Assembly (NCBI RefSeq): GCF_014652415.1
Contig: NZ_BMYT01000002.1
Coordinates: 434,001-498,000 of the forward strand
DNA from: Affinundibacterium macrobrachii
GTDB lineage: Bacteria; Pseudomonadota; Gammaproteobacteria; Burkholderiales; Burkholderiaceae_D
Direction of reading: 5' to 3'
DNA: 64,000 bases
Shown one piece after another: positions 9,090 through 17,365 of this stretch. The notes beneath the pieces are model-generated. The model worked only from the letters and a program-made list of their open reading frames with translations. It was not told the DNA's origin and did not search any database. Positions within the stretch are counted from its first letter, which is position 1. The number at the start of each line of letters is the position of its first letter. A program made the position numbers and the translations under genes.

Positions 9090-10433
9090 ATGAAACAATT
9101 GAATCAACTCAGCCAAGAAGAAGCAAAACGTATCTGCGACAAAGTCATGTCTTTTTCTAAGGCAGACGAATGCAACGTGCAACTTGGTGGCGGCAGTACA
9201 GGGAATATTCGTTTTGCCCGTAATGCTGTTTCTACCTCAGGGGTGATTGGTGATACGCAATTGGTAGTGGCGGTCGCCTTTGGCAAGAAGCAAGGTATTA
9301 CAACCATCAATGAATTTGACGATGCATCCTTAGAAAAAGTGGTGCGACGCGCAGAAGATTTGGCACGCTTGGCACCGGAAAATCCCGAGTTCATGCCTGC
9401 TGTGAGCAAGCAAAGCTTTCAAGCATCGCCCACTTTTCATCAAAAGACTGCGGATATCGATCCTGAGTTTCGCGCTGAAGTCGCTGCCTATGCGGTTGAA
9501 GCCTGTCGCAAAAACAAATTAATTGGTGCAGGATTTTTCACTGATAACAATGGCTTTAGCTGCATCGCTAACTCCAACGGTGTATTTGGGTTTCAACGTC
9601 AAACGGGTCTAGATTTTACTTGCACTGTGCGTACTGAAGATGGTCGTGGCTCGGGTTGGGTCAAACGCTCAATCAACGATGCCAGCCGTTTTGATGTGCG
9701 CGAAGCAGTCGATGTGGCGATGGACAAAGCCAAACGCTCTTTGAATGCAAAGGCGCTAGAACCCGGTCGTTACACCGTCATCTTGGAACCCGCCGCTACT
9801 TCCGATTTGATCGGCAATATGCTTGGCAATTTTGATGCACGTCAGGCGGATGAAGGTCGCAGCTTTTTATCAAAGAAAGGCGGCGGTAATCGTCTCGGTG
9901 AAAAGCTGTTTGATGAACAGGTCAATATTTGGGCAGATCCTTGGCATCCCGAAATCGGTGTCTTGCCTTGGGATGGTGCTATGTTGCCGCGCCAGCGTAC
10001 CGAAGTGATTAAAAATGGCAGAGTTAATTCGCTAGAATATTCGCGCTTCTGGGCACAAAAAAAGCAAGTCGCACCGATGGCGAGCCATGGAAATATGATC
10101 ATGGCGGGCACCGATAAAACGACGGCTGAGTTGATCGCCAATACCAAAAAAGGGGTGTTAGTAACACGTACTTGGTATATCCGTCTGGTGGATCCACAAT
10201 CAGTTCTATTAACTGGCTTAACACGCGACGGTACTTTTTATATTGAGAACGGCAAGATCATGTATCCGATCAAAAATTTCCGTTTCAATGAAAGCCCTAT
10301 CAGTATGCTCAACAATATTGAGGAAATCGGTAAGCCAGTCATTATTGCGGGTGATGAAGTGCCATATCAAATGTTGATTCCGCCAATGAAGGTGCGTGAT
10401 TTCAACTTTACTTCCTTGTCTGATGCTGTGTAG
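9090..10433 (+). CDS. TldE/PmbA-like partner protein, copy 1
   Basis: This 447-residue PmbA/TldE-family protein lacks the HExxxH motif, as expected for the non-catalytic half of a TldD/TldE complex. The family features visible are the N-terminal alpha/beta part (RFARNAVSTSGV, VVRRAEDLARLAPENPEFMP) and the C-terminal beta-rich part (LEPGRYTVILEPAA, SFLSKKGGGNRLGEKLFDEQ). The frame opens at a TTG at 9069 inside tldD, but GCGAGG lies just before the ATG at 9090, which is the likely start (9084 is an alternative). No signal peptide precedes the mature-looking N terminus (MKQLNQLSQEEAKRICD), although the upstream TldD has a Tat signal. Either the partner rides out through Tat bound to TldD, or the two proteins are separated. 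Its paralogue is at 12260-13591. Confidence 0.88.
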   Translation: MKQLNQLSQEEAKRICDKVMSFSKADECNVQLGGGSTGNIRFARNAVSTSGVIGDTQLVVAVAFGKKQGITTINEFDDASLEKVVRRAEDLARLAPENPEFMPAVSKQSFQASPTFHQKTADIDPEFRAEVAAYAVEACRKNKLIGAGFFTDNNGFSCIANSNGVFGFQRQTGLDFTCTVRTEDGRGSGWVKRSINDASRFDVREAVDVAMDKAKRSLNAKALEPGRYTVILEPAATSDLIGNMLGNFDARQADEGRSFLSKKGGGNRLGEKLFDEQVNIWADPWHPEIGVLPWDGAMLPRQRTEVIKNGRVNSLEYSRFWAQKKQVAPMASHGNMIMAGTDKTTAELIANTKKGVLVTRTWYIRLVDPQSVLLTGLTRDGTFYIENGKIMYPIKNFRFNESPISMLNNIEEIGKPVIIAGDEVPYQMLIPPMKVRDFNFTSLSDAV

Positions 10434-10438
10434 AAATC

Positions 10439-10503
10439 GGACTTACGCAAAACAGATGCTAGCGTCGGCGACGCGCCTAGCTAGCGTAATTTTGCATAGG
10501 TCC
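10439..10503. repeat. 65-bp palindromic mini-element (MITE-like)
   Basis: GGACTTACGCAAAA at 10439-10452 is mirrored by TTTTGCATAGGTCC at 10490-10503, an inverted pair that matches at 12 of 14 positions. Inside, GCTAGC occurs on both sides of a GCGTCG-G-CGACGC core, so the whole element can fold. No T-run follows. The flanks TAGAAATC and TAGGAATA are similar but not a clean target duplication. It sits between the two tldD/tldE pairs and could be a decayed transposon remnant, a REP-type palindrome, or a transcript-end structure. Confidence 0.5.
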
Positions 10504-10560
10504 TAGGAATAAAAGAACAAAACAGAATTAATCACGATAGTATTTTTTTCAGGAGTTGCT

Positions 10561-12198
10561 ATGGAACGACGTAGCTTTTTAAAGATCAGTGGCATCGCAG
10601 CGGGTAGCTTGATTATTCCCGTATGTGGCAATGCGATTGCCGCAGAAGAATTATTAAACCCCGTTGGTAAAGCATTTAAGAAAAGTTTGGCTGATGCAGC
10701 GATGAATGCCGCGACCAAAGCGGGCGCAAGTTATTGCGATGTACGCATTGGTCGTTATGTGAATCAGTTCATCACGACGCGCGATACGCGTGTAGAAAAT
10801 ATCGTTAATTCCGAATCGATGGGTGTGGGCGTACGCGTGATCGCAGGTGGCGCTTATGGCTTTGCTTCCACCAATGATTTGTCCTTAGATGCGGTTGCCA
10901 GTATGGCAAAGCAAGCAGTGGCAATTGCGAAAGCGAATGCGAAATTACAGAGCGAGCCGCTGATTTTGGCACCGGTTAAAGGTGTCGGTGAAGTGAGTTG
11001 GGCGACCCCATTCACAAAAGATTGGCGTGTCGTTCCGGTCAAGGAAAAAGTCGATATGCTGATTGCAGCAAATCGTGCTGGTCTAGAAGCTGGCGCGAAT
11101 TTTATGCAATCGAATTTGTTCCAAGTGAATCAAGAAAAGTATTTTGCTTCTACGGATGGTTCTTATATCGATCAAGATATTCATCGCTTGTGGGCACCGA
11201 TGACAGCGACCGCAGTCGATAAGGCGACCAACAAATTCCGCAGCCGTGAAAGCTTGTCTTCGCCAGTCGGTATGGGCTTTGAATTCTTTGACGCCAAGCC
11301 TGAAGATAAAGTCAAGGCGGCAGGTGGTGTGGCGACGCTATACAAAAATTCACTTGATGTGATTGAAGAAGCGCGTGAAGCCGGGCGTCAAGCACGCGAG
11401 AAATTAGCGGCGAAATCGGTCGAGCCAGGCAAGTATGATTTGGTCTTGAGCCCAGATCACTTATTCTTAACGATACATGAATCAGTTGGACATCCAACCG
11501 AACTTGATCGCGTTCTTGGTTACGAAGCAAACTATGCAGGAACCAGTTTCGCGACCTTGGATAAATGGCGCACCAAGAAATTCAAATTTGGCGCGGATCG
11601 CGTCAATTTCTTCGCAGATAAAACCACACCTGGTTCGCTCGGTGCGGTCGGCTATGACGATGAGGGTGTGCCATGCAAACGCTGGGATATCATCAAAGAT
11701 GGCGTGCTAGTCAACTATCAAGCAACCCGCGATCAAGCGCATATCATTGATGAAAAAGAATCACATGGCTGTTCTTATGCCGATAGTTGGAGCAGCGTAC
11801 AGTTCCAACGTATGCCGAATGTGTCCTTGGCCGCTGGCAAAACACCATTGACGCCTGATGAGATGGTCAAAGACGTTAAGAAGGGCATCTATATTTTAGG
11901 TCGCGGTTCTTACTCTATCGATCAACAACGTTATAACTTCCAATTCGGCGGTCAATTATTTTTCGAAATTAAAAACGGTAAGATTGTCGGCCCTGTTGAA
12001 GATGTCGCTTACCAATCGAATACCCAAGAATTTTGGAATAGCTGTAGTGCGATTTGTGATGAGCGTGATTGGCGTATGGGTGGTTCTTTCTTTGATGGTA
12101 AAGGCCAGCCAAGTCAAGTCAGCGCGGTGTCGCATGGCTCTAGTACAACCCGTTTTAACGGCATCAATGTGATCAACACAGCACGCAAAATTGCTTGA
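10561..12198 (+). CDS. TldD-like metalloprotease with Tat signal, copy 2
   Basis: This 545-residue paralogue of the protein at 7439 is collinear over its full length. It has its own twin-arginine signal (ERRSFLKI, close to the consensus RRxFLK) followed by a hydrophobic stretch ending near GNAIAA. The zinc motif IHESVGHPTELDRV falls at the same residue, about 306. The Cys-rich segment near 495 reads WNSCSAICDERDW. The family cleaves peptides together with a TldE partner, and periplasmic action is inferred from the Tat signal. The start ATG is preceded by CAGGAGTTGCT. Keeping all motifs in both copies suggests that both are functional and may differ in substrate. The gene is followed after 61 bases by its own TldE-like partner, so the unit that was duplicated was the pair. 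Confidence 0.9.
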   Translation: MERRSFLKISGIAAGSLIIPVCGNAIAAEELLNPVGKAFKKSLADAAMNAATKAGASYCDVRIGRYVNQFITTRDTRVENIVNSESMGVGVRVIAGGAYGFASTNDLSLDAVASMAKQAVAIAKANAKLQSEPLILAPVKGVGEVSWATPFTKDWRVVPVKEKVDMLIAANRAGLEAGANFMQSNLFQVNQEKYFASTDGSYIDQDIHRLWAPMTATAVDKATNKFRSRESLSSPVGMGFEFFDAKPEDKVKAAGGVATLYKNSLDVIEEAREAGRQAREKLAAKSVEPGKYDLVLSPDHLFLTIHESVGHPTELDRVLGYEANYAGTSFATLDKWRTKKFKFGADRVNFFADKTTPGSLGAVGYDDEGVPCKRWDIIKDGVLVNYQATRDQAHIIDEKESHGCSYADSWSSVQFQRMPNVSLAAGKTPLTPDEMVKDVKKGIYILGRGSYSIDQQRYNFQFGGQLFFEIKNGKIVGPVEDVAYQSNTQEFWNSCSAICDERDWRMGGSFFDGKGQPSQVSAVSHGSSTTRFNGINVINTARKIA

Positions 12199-12259
12199 TC
12201 CATTTCACGTAGCTAAACCAAATAAGCTTACTAAATAAGCCAATAAAAATAGGAAACAT

Positions 12260-13591
12260 ATGATGAAGAAAATGACTCAGGAAGAAGCAAAGCGCATCTG
12301 TGACCGTGTGATTGGGTTTTCTAAAGCAGATGAATGTCGCGTGGTAATTCAGGGCAGCCGTGCTGGCAATATTCGTTACGCGCAAAATAGTGTCTCGACC
12401 GCTGGCTTAAATCAAGATACGCAATTATCGGTCAGCGTCGCTTTTGGCAAGCGCCAAGGTACAGCGACGATCAATGAGTTTGATGATAAATCTTTGGAAA
12501 AGGCGGTGCGCCGTGCAGAAGATATCGCCCGCTTAGCGCCAGAGAATCCAGAATTCATGCCAGCAGCGAGCAAACAAGAATTCAAAGCAACGCCAACTTA
12601 TTTTGAAAAAACTGCTGCAATTGATCCTGAATATCGTGCCGAAGTAGCGGCACAAAGCATCAGCCTAGCGAAGAAAAATAAGCTGATTTCAGCAGGTTTC
12701 TTCCTTGATACTTTAGGCTTTGAAGTGATTGCAAATTCGAATGGTGTGTTTGGATTTCAAGAATCGTCTAATTTGAGTTTTAGTTGCACAGCACGTACCG
12801 AAGATGGTCGTGGTTCAGGCTGGGTAACGCGTAGCGCGAATGATGTGAGTAAGTTTGATCCGCGCGAAGCGTCTGAGATTGCGATCGAAAAAGCCATGCG
12901 TTCGGTCGATGCGAAGGCATTAGAACCAGGGCGTTACACGGTGGTTCTAGAGCCAGCAGCTTCATCTGATATTTTGAATTTTATGTTCAACGCATTTGAT
13001 GCGCGTCAAGCAGATGAAGGACGTAGCTTCTTGTCGAAAAAAGGTGGTGGTAATCGCCTTGGCGAGAAGATGTTCGATGAACAGGTGAATATCTGGACCG
13101 ATCCCTGGAATGCTGATGCACCTGTGAGCCCATGGGATAGCGGATCCATGTTGGCGCGCGAGCCTATGTCTATGGTCAAGAATGGCAAGATTGAGTCTTT
13201 GCAGTATTCAAATTTCTGGGCCAAGAAGCAAGGCGTTGCACCGCGCGGTCGTGCAGGCAATACGATTATGTCCGGTGGTACCAAATCAACCGAAGAACTG
13301 ATCGCCTCGACCAAGAAGGGTATTTTGGTGACACGCACTTGGTATATCCGTTCGGTCGATCCACAATCTTTATTGGTAACAGGTTTGACTCGCGATGGTA
13401 CTTTTTACATTGAGAATGGCAAGGTCAAACATCCGGTCAAAAACTTCCGCTTCAATGAAAGCCCAGTCACGATGCTGAACAACATCGATGATTTGGGTAA
13501 GACTCAAGTGTTTGGTGATGGTCGCAAATCGGTGGTGCCAGCGATGAAGTTGCGCGATTTTAACTTCACATCTTTGTCTGATGCGGTTTAA
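12260..13591 (+). CDS. TldE/PmbA-like partner protein, copy 2
   Basis: This 443-residue paralogue of the protein at 9090 shares long stretches with it (EEAKRICDRVIGFSKADEC, SFLSKKGGGNRLGEK, VLVTRTWYIR-type and KLRDFNFTSLSDAV segments). It has no HExxxH motif and no signal peptide. AGGAAA lies directly before the ATGATG start at 12260/12263. Its likely role is the non-catalytic half of a complex with the Tat-type TldD just upstream. As with copy 1, the lack of an export signal next to an exported partner is the puzzle. A hairpin terminator at 13644-13677 separates it from the MoxR operon. Confidence 0.88.
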   Translation: MMKKMTQEEAKRICDRVIGFSKADECRVVIQGSRAGNIRYAQNSVSTAGLNQDTQLSVSVAFGKRQGTATINEFDDKSLEKAVRRAEDIARLAPENPEFMPAASKQEFKATPTYFEKTAAIDPEYRAEVAAQSISLAKKNKLISAGFFLDTLGFEVIANSNGVFGFQESSNLSFSCTARTEDGRGSGWVTRSANDVSKFDPREASEIAIEKAMRSVDAKALEPGRYTVVLEPAASSDILNFMFNAFDARQADEGRSFLSKKGGGNRLGEKMFDEQVNIWTDPWNADAPVSPWDSGSMLAREPMSMVKNGKIESLQYSNFWAKKQGVAPRGRAGNTIMSGGTKSTEELIASTKKGILVTRTWYIRSVDPQSLLVTGLTRDGTFYIENGKVKHPVKNFRFNESPVTMLNNIDDLGKTQVFGDGRKSVVPAMKLRDFNFTSLSDAV

Positions 13592-13643
13592 TTGAAAACG
13601 GATTGTCGTATTCAATTTGCTGTTGTGATGGGTTAGCTTAATT

Positions 13644-13677
13644 ACAGGAACGGTGCTTGTCTTATCGTTCCTGTTTT
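13644..13677 (+). terminator. hairpin terminator or attenuator after tldE copy 2
   Basis: ACAGGAACG (13644-13652) pairs perfectly with CGTTCCTGT (13666-13674) across a 13-base loop and is followed by a short T-run. It can end or dampen transcription from the TldD/TldE genes into the MoxR operon. The structure covers the GTG at 13653, which argues against that codon as the start of the next gene. Confidence 0.7.
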
Positions 13678-13733
13678 CCGCTGATCTTGATTACATCGTC
13701 ATCTCAGTCTTTGCCACTAATTTTGAAACCTGC

Positions 13734-14354
13734 ATGTCGAATTTCGATTTCTACTTCACCCGTGTAATGTACGACTCCGGCGATTGGGATGTGGATATCC
13801 GTATGCCGAGCAATATTTTGAATTCACTGGTCGAGTACACCACCTTGCGAGTTGATACAGTAGAGCGGGTTACTGCATTGTCTGATCCCAAAATTTTGGA
13901 AGCGCCGTTTTGCTACATGGCCGGACATAAGTTAGTGCAATTGAGTGCGATAGAGCGCAAACATTTAGAACGTTATATCAAAGGTGGCGGCTTTCTATTT
14001 GTAGACGATTGCAATCACGATATCGACGGCTTGTTTGCCAAATCGTTTGAAGCCGAAATTGCACAGATTTTTGGCATCAAAGCTTTAAAGAAAATCCCAA
14101 ATAATCATCCTTTGTATTCCTGCTTTTTTCGCTTCGATGGACCACCCAATACCAGTGTTGAGCTAAATGGTTGGGGCGATGATTTGGTGCATGATTATTT
14201 GAAAGCAGTTGAAATCAATGGCCGTATTCGTCTTTTGTATAGCAACAAAGATTATGGTTGCGAGTGGGATTATGATTTTCGGAACAAGCGGTTTTTAGCC
14301 GTAGATAATACGCGTTTTGCCGTGAATATTATTCAGTATGCTTTAGGAGCGTAG
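13734..14354 (+). CDS. DUF4159-family protein
   Basis: From the ATG at 13734 the protein has 206 residues and begins directly with the family-like segment FYFTRVMYDSGDWDVD. A Rossmann-like core follows (YIKGGGFLFVDDCNHD), similar to a degenerate glutamine-amidotransferase fold, and later NHPLYSCFF. The frame is open upstream to a GTG at 13653, but that lies inside the terminator hairpin, and the extra 27 residues look non-coding. No signal peptide is visible from 13734, although many relatives are exported. It is the first gene of a six-gene run, and the next gene starts 1 base after its stop. DUF4159 proteins commonly sit with MoxR and DUF58 genes. Their biochemical role is not known to me. 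Confidence 0.8.
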   Translation: MSNFDFYFTRVMYDSGDWDVDIRMPSNILNSLVEYTTLRVDTVERVTALSDPKILEAPFCYMAGHKLVQLSAIERKHLERYIKGGGFLFVDDCNHDIDGLFAKSFEAEIAQIFGIKALKKIPNNHPLYSCFFRFDGPPNTSVELNGWGDDLVHDYLKAVEINGRIRLLYSNKDYGCEWDYDFRNKRFLAVDNTRFAVNIIQYALGA

Positions 14355-14355
14355 T

Positions 14356-15360
14356 ATGCAGTCGAATGTGCCAGTGAGTTGGAGTGAAGCAGAAATCGCG
14401 GATTTGAGCGCCAAAGTGCATGCCCTGACCACAAGTATGTCGCAAGTGATTATTGGACAAAAGGATGTGATCGAATCTTTGGTGATTTGCTTGTTGGCGG
14501 GCGGTCATGCTTTGGTAGAAGGGGTTCCTGGATTAGGTAAGACGCTGTTAGTAAAATCCTTAGCGCAAGCGACAGATCTTGAATTTCGACGAGTTCAGTT
14601 CACACCTGATTTAATGCCATCAGATATCGTCGGTACAGAAATTTTGGAAGAAGACACCAGCACGCGACAACGCGTATTTCGTTTTCAAAAAGGGCCGGTG
14701 TTCACCCAAGTTTTATTGGCAGATGAGATTAATCGTGCGCCACCAAAGACGCAATCTGCTTTGCTAGAAGCGATGCAGGAACGCAGTGTGACTTTTGCTG
14801 GGCAAACGCATCGTTTGCCGAAACCTTTCTTTGTGCTAGCAACCCAAAATCCGATTGAGCAAGCGGGTACTTATCCTTTACCTGAGGCGCAGTTAGATCG
14901 CTTTTTATTGCGTATCGATGTTGGCTACCCAAGTGAAGACGAAGAAATGTTGATGGTAGAACGCACTACGCATGCTGGGATCGCTGATGCGGTCAGTGCG
15001 ATGGATGTGCAGAGTCTGTTACGCCTACAAAGTTTGGTACGTGATATTGAAGTGGGTGAACATTTGGTACGTTATGCGACTCGCTTGATTCGAGCGACGC
15101 GCCCACAGTTGACGACGGTAGACAGTGTACGTAAGCATGTCGGTTGGGGCGCTGGTCCACGTGCTGGTCAGGCGCTGGTGTTGGCATCCAAAGCACGCGC
15201 CTTGATGCATGGACGATTAGCTGTGACACGTGAAGATATGGCGGCGATGTTATTGCCTGTGTTGGCACATCGCGTATTGCGTAATTTTGAAGCGGAAGCT
15301 GACGGTGTTGCGATTGCCGATATTTTGCTTGCGCTACGCGAGCAGATACGCGTCGAATAG
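14356..15360 (+). CDS. MoxR-family AAA+ ATPase
   Basis: This 334-residue cytosolic ATPase has Walker A GVPGLGKT (about 56-63), Walker B LLADEINRAPP (about 120-130) and the sensor-1 region LATQNPIEQAGTYPLPEAQ. The C-terminal lid domain contains ASKARALMHGR and VLAHRVLRNFEAE. MoxR ATPases act as chaperone-like maturation factors, usually beside DUF58 and von Willebrand-type partners, for example in metal insertion or complex assembly. Here the next gene is DUF58, as expected. The client of this copy is unknown. The nearby exported zinc-protease pairs are candidate clients, but that is only inference from neighbourhood. The ATG follows the previous stop by one base, which indicates translational coupling. 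Confidence 0.93.
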   Translation: MQSNVPVSWSEAEIADLSAKVHALTTSMSQVIIGQKDVIESLVICLLAGGHALVEGVPGLGKTLLVKSLAQATDLEFRRVQFTPDLMPSDIVGTEILEEDTSTRQRVFRFQKGPVFTQVLLADEINRAPPKTQSALLEAMQERSVTFAGQTHRLPKPFFVLATQNPIEQAGTYPLPEAQLDRFLLRIDVGYPSEDEEMLMVERTTHAGIADAVSAMDVQSLLRLQSLVRDIEVGEHLVRYATRLIRATRPQLTTVDSVRKHVGWGAGPRAGQALVLASKARALMHGRLAVTREDMAAMLLPVLAHRVLRNFEAEADGVAIADILLALREQIRVE

Positions 15361-15404
15361 TGACATCACGTTCGTCATAATAATTGAAATTCGTATGACC
15401 GCTT

Positions 15405-16289
15405 ATGCTTGATAGCGCTTCTTTGCTGGCGCATAGCCAGGATTTAGATTTGATCGTTCGCCATGTATTGGCGGGGCTCGGTCATGGCTTGCATGCAGGA
15501 CGTGAGCGTGGCGCTGGGGTAGAATTTTCTGAGTATCGCGCCTATGCGCCTGGTGATGAGTGGCGTCGTGTCGATTGGAAACTGTTGGCGCGCAATGATC
15601 GCTATTATGTACGTGAAGCCGAACGCGATAGTCATGTGGCGATTTGGTTATGGCTTGATGCCAGTGCTTCGATGTCTGAAGCGAGTTATGACCATCCGAA
15701 CGTAAGCAAGCTCGATTTTGCACGGGTGATTTTTGCTTGTCTTGCTGCCGTAGCGCAACGACAGGGCGATGCGTTTGGTTTGCTGATTGCGCAAAACGGG
15801 CGATTTCAAATCACGCCAGCGGCTCGCGGTCCTCGGCAATTCCATCGCGTGATGGCGCAGCTAAAACAAACGAGCGCGGCCGGTGTTTTGCCTGATGCAG
15901 CTTTGCTCAAGGCGCAATTGCACTTTGCACGCGCACCTAGCCTGATTTTTGCGATTAGCGATTTCTTAGAGTGGCCATCGGCGTGTTCAGAAAGCTTGGT
16001 ACGCTTGCGCCATATGCGACATGATGTGCGTGCCCTGTGTCTGCAAACGCGGGCTGAATGTGAAGCGGGATTTGCATCGACGCTTGCCTATGTTGATCCC
16101 GAACAAAATGCTGATCCGGTTAAATTTTCTGAAACCGCAAAGGCGGATTTCCTAGCAGCGCACATCGCACATTTTCAGCGCGTAGAACAACAGTGTCGTC
16201 AGGTAAATATTCCTTTCTTACGTGCTTGCATAGAGCAAGATGTCGGTAAGACACTCAGAGACTGGCTTAAGTTGGCAGGGCGCGCATGA
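15405..16289 (+). CDS. DUF58 domain protein, MoxR partner
   Basis: This 294-residue protein has the DUF58 signature GVEFSEYRAYAPGDEWRR (about 41-58) and WKLLARNDRYYVREAE. A von Willebrand-like strand with a DxSxS metal site follows (LWLDASASMS, about 85-94). DUF58 proteins are the standard partners of MoxR ATPases and probably bind divalent metal through this site. No membrane segment is visible, so it is likely a peripheral cytosolic protein. The start ATG at 15405 has no clear Shine-Dalgarno sequence. A tiny upstream reading frame begins at 15394 and stops just after the DUF58 start, possibly allowing re-initiation. The gene overlaps the next one by 4 bases. Confidence 0.88.
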   Translation: MLDSASLLAHSQDLDLIVRHVLAGLGHGLHAGRERGAGVEFSEYRAYAPGDEWRRVDWKLLARNDRYYVREAERDSHVAIWLWLDASASMSEASYDHPNVSKLDFARVIFACLAAVAQRQGDAFGLLIAQNGRFQITPAARGPRQFHRVMAQLKQTSAAGVLPDAALLKAQLHFARAPSLIFAISDFLEWPSACSESLVRLRHMRHDVRALCLQTRAECEAGFASTLAYVDPEQNADPVKFSETAKADFLAAHIAHFQRVEQQCRQVNIPFLRACIEQDVGKTLRDWLKLAGRA

Positions 16290-17365
16290 TGAACTTTAAT
16301 CTTGGCTTGAGTCCTGCTTGGTGGTTGTTATTGCCGCTATTGATCTTACCAATCTGGTGGCTGCGCCAGCGACGTGAAACACTAGTCAGAAAAACACTCG
16401 CGACGGCAAAGTTTTTAGCCCCCGCAAAACCGCAATTGGTAAGGGTATGGCGTTGGCGTGAATGGTTATTGATGTTATTGCGTTGCCTGTTGCTGCTGAT
16501 GGTGATCGTCTATTTAGCGAGTTTGTTTATCGCTTGGCGTGGCGATACCGTATTGGTAGGCGACGATCTTGATCCGCTGTGGTTGCAGCAACAGCTCAAA
16601 GAAACTGGTATGCAAAACGCTAAGCAGCGTCGTTTTTGCGCACGTACTGAATGTGATGTGCAAAGTTCGCAGCTTTTATATTGGTTGGTTGAACATCAAA
16701 AAGACTGGCAAGTCGATGCACGTATTTTGATTTTGGCGCGGGCAGGGCAGTTGGCATGGAGTGCAGAATCACCGCAGTTACTGCCTAAGACCGAAATACG
16801 GGTACAAGACTATCCGCTTAAAGCGCCAGTACGTACCCACTATATTGCATTGCGTAGCGATCATCCTGAAGTATGGCAAAGCTTGTTTCGTGCCTTTAGT
16901 GTGGCTGGCGATGGACAAGATCGCTATGTATGGCAGCAGCAAGCTGATGCCAAAACGGATTTAATCATTTGGGATAGTAATCAGTCTGTACCTAGCAATT
17001 GGCAAGCGCCGTACTGGTGGATGAAACGACCTGCAAAAGAATTGCCTAAGGATTGGATCGCGCAAAACAATCCTGCGCTAGCTGGATTGGCTTTACATCA
17101 ATATCAGCGCGGAAAAGTTCGTTATTGGTTGACCGAGCAAGCAGGGCAATGGCCTATGTATAAATTAGAAGAGACGAAGCAATGGTATCGCGCCTGGCAA
17201 CAAAGTCGCGCGCAACAAGTTGATTTGATCTATACCGGCATGCAATTGCCTCGTGCACAGGTCAGCCAAGCAAGTCAGCAAGAAAATACACGTCAATTAT
17301 TATTACTGTGCTTGCTGGTGATTTTTGCTTTGGAGCGGATGTTAAGTCATGTCAAACGTCTCTGA
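16286..17365 (+). CDS. BatA-like membrane protein
   Basis: This 359-residue protein has an N-terminal arrangement like the aerotolerance-regulator (BatA) N-terminal domain. A first membrane helix (WWLLLPLLILPIWWL, about 10-25) is followed by a basic linker and a second helix (LLMLLRCLLLLMVIVYLASL, about 59-80). A long periplasmic or cytosolic soluble part then ends in a last hydrophobic helix (about 330-350) and a basic tail. No von Willebrand DxSxS motif is visible in the soluble part. It overlaps DUF58 by 4 bases and the DUF4175 gene by 17. In MoxR operons such proteins anchor the ATPase/DUF58 module at the inner membrane; for this copy that role is inferred from order. Confidence 0.65.
   Translation: MMNFNLGLSPAWWLLLPLLILPIWWLRQRRETLVRKTLATAKFLAPAKPQLVRVWRWREWLLMLLRCLLLLMVIVYLASLFIAWRGDTVLVGDDLDPLWLQQQLKETGMQNAKQRRFCARTECDVQSSQLLYWLVEHQKDWQVDARILILARAGQLAWSAESPQLLPKTEIRVQDYPLKAPVRTHYIALRSDHPEVWQSLFRAFSVAGDGQDRYVWQQQADAKTDLIIWDSNQSVPSNWQAPYWWMKRPAKELPKDWIAQNNPALAGLALHQYQRGKVRYWLTEQAGQWPMYKLEETKQWYRAWQQSRAQQVDLIYTGMQLPRAQVSQASQQENTRQLLLLCLLVIFALERMLSHVKRL

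Noticed and set aside
10439-10503. The 65-bp element as an intrinsic terminator
   Set aside because: It can fold, but no T-run follows on either strand; the mirrored ends fit a mobile or REP-like palindrome better.
13653-13733. Upstream GTG start for the DUF4159 gene
   Set aside because: It lies inside the terminator hairpin and the 27 added residues do not look like a signal peptide; the ATG at 13734 starts at the family segment.
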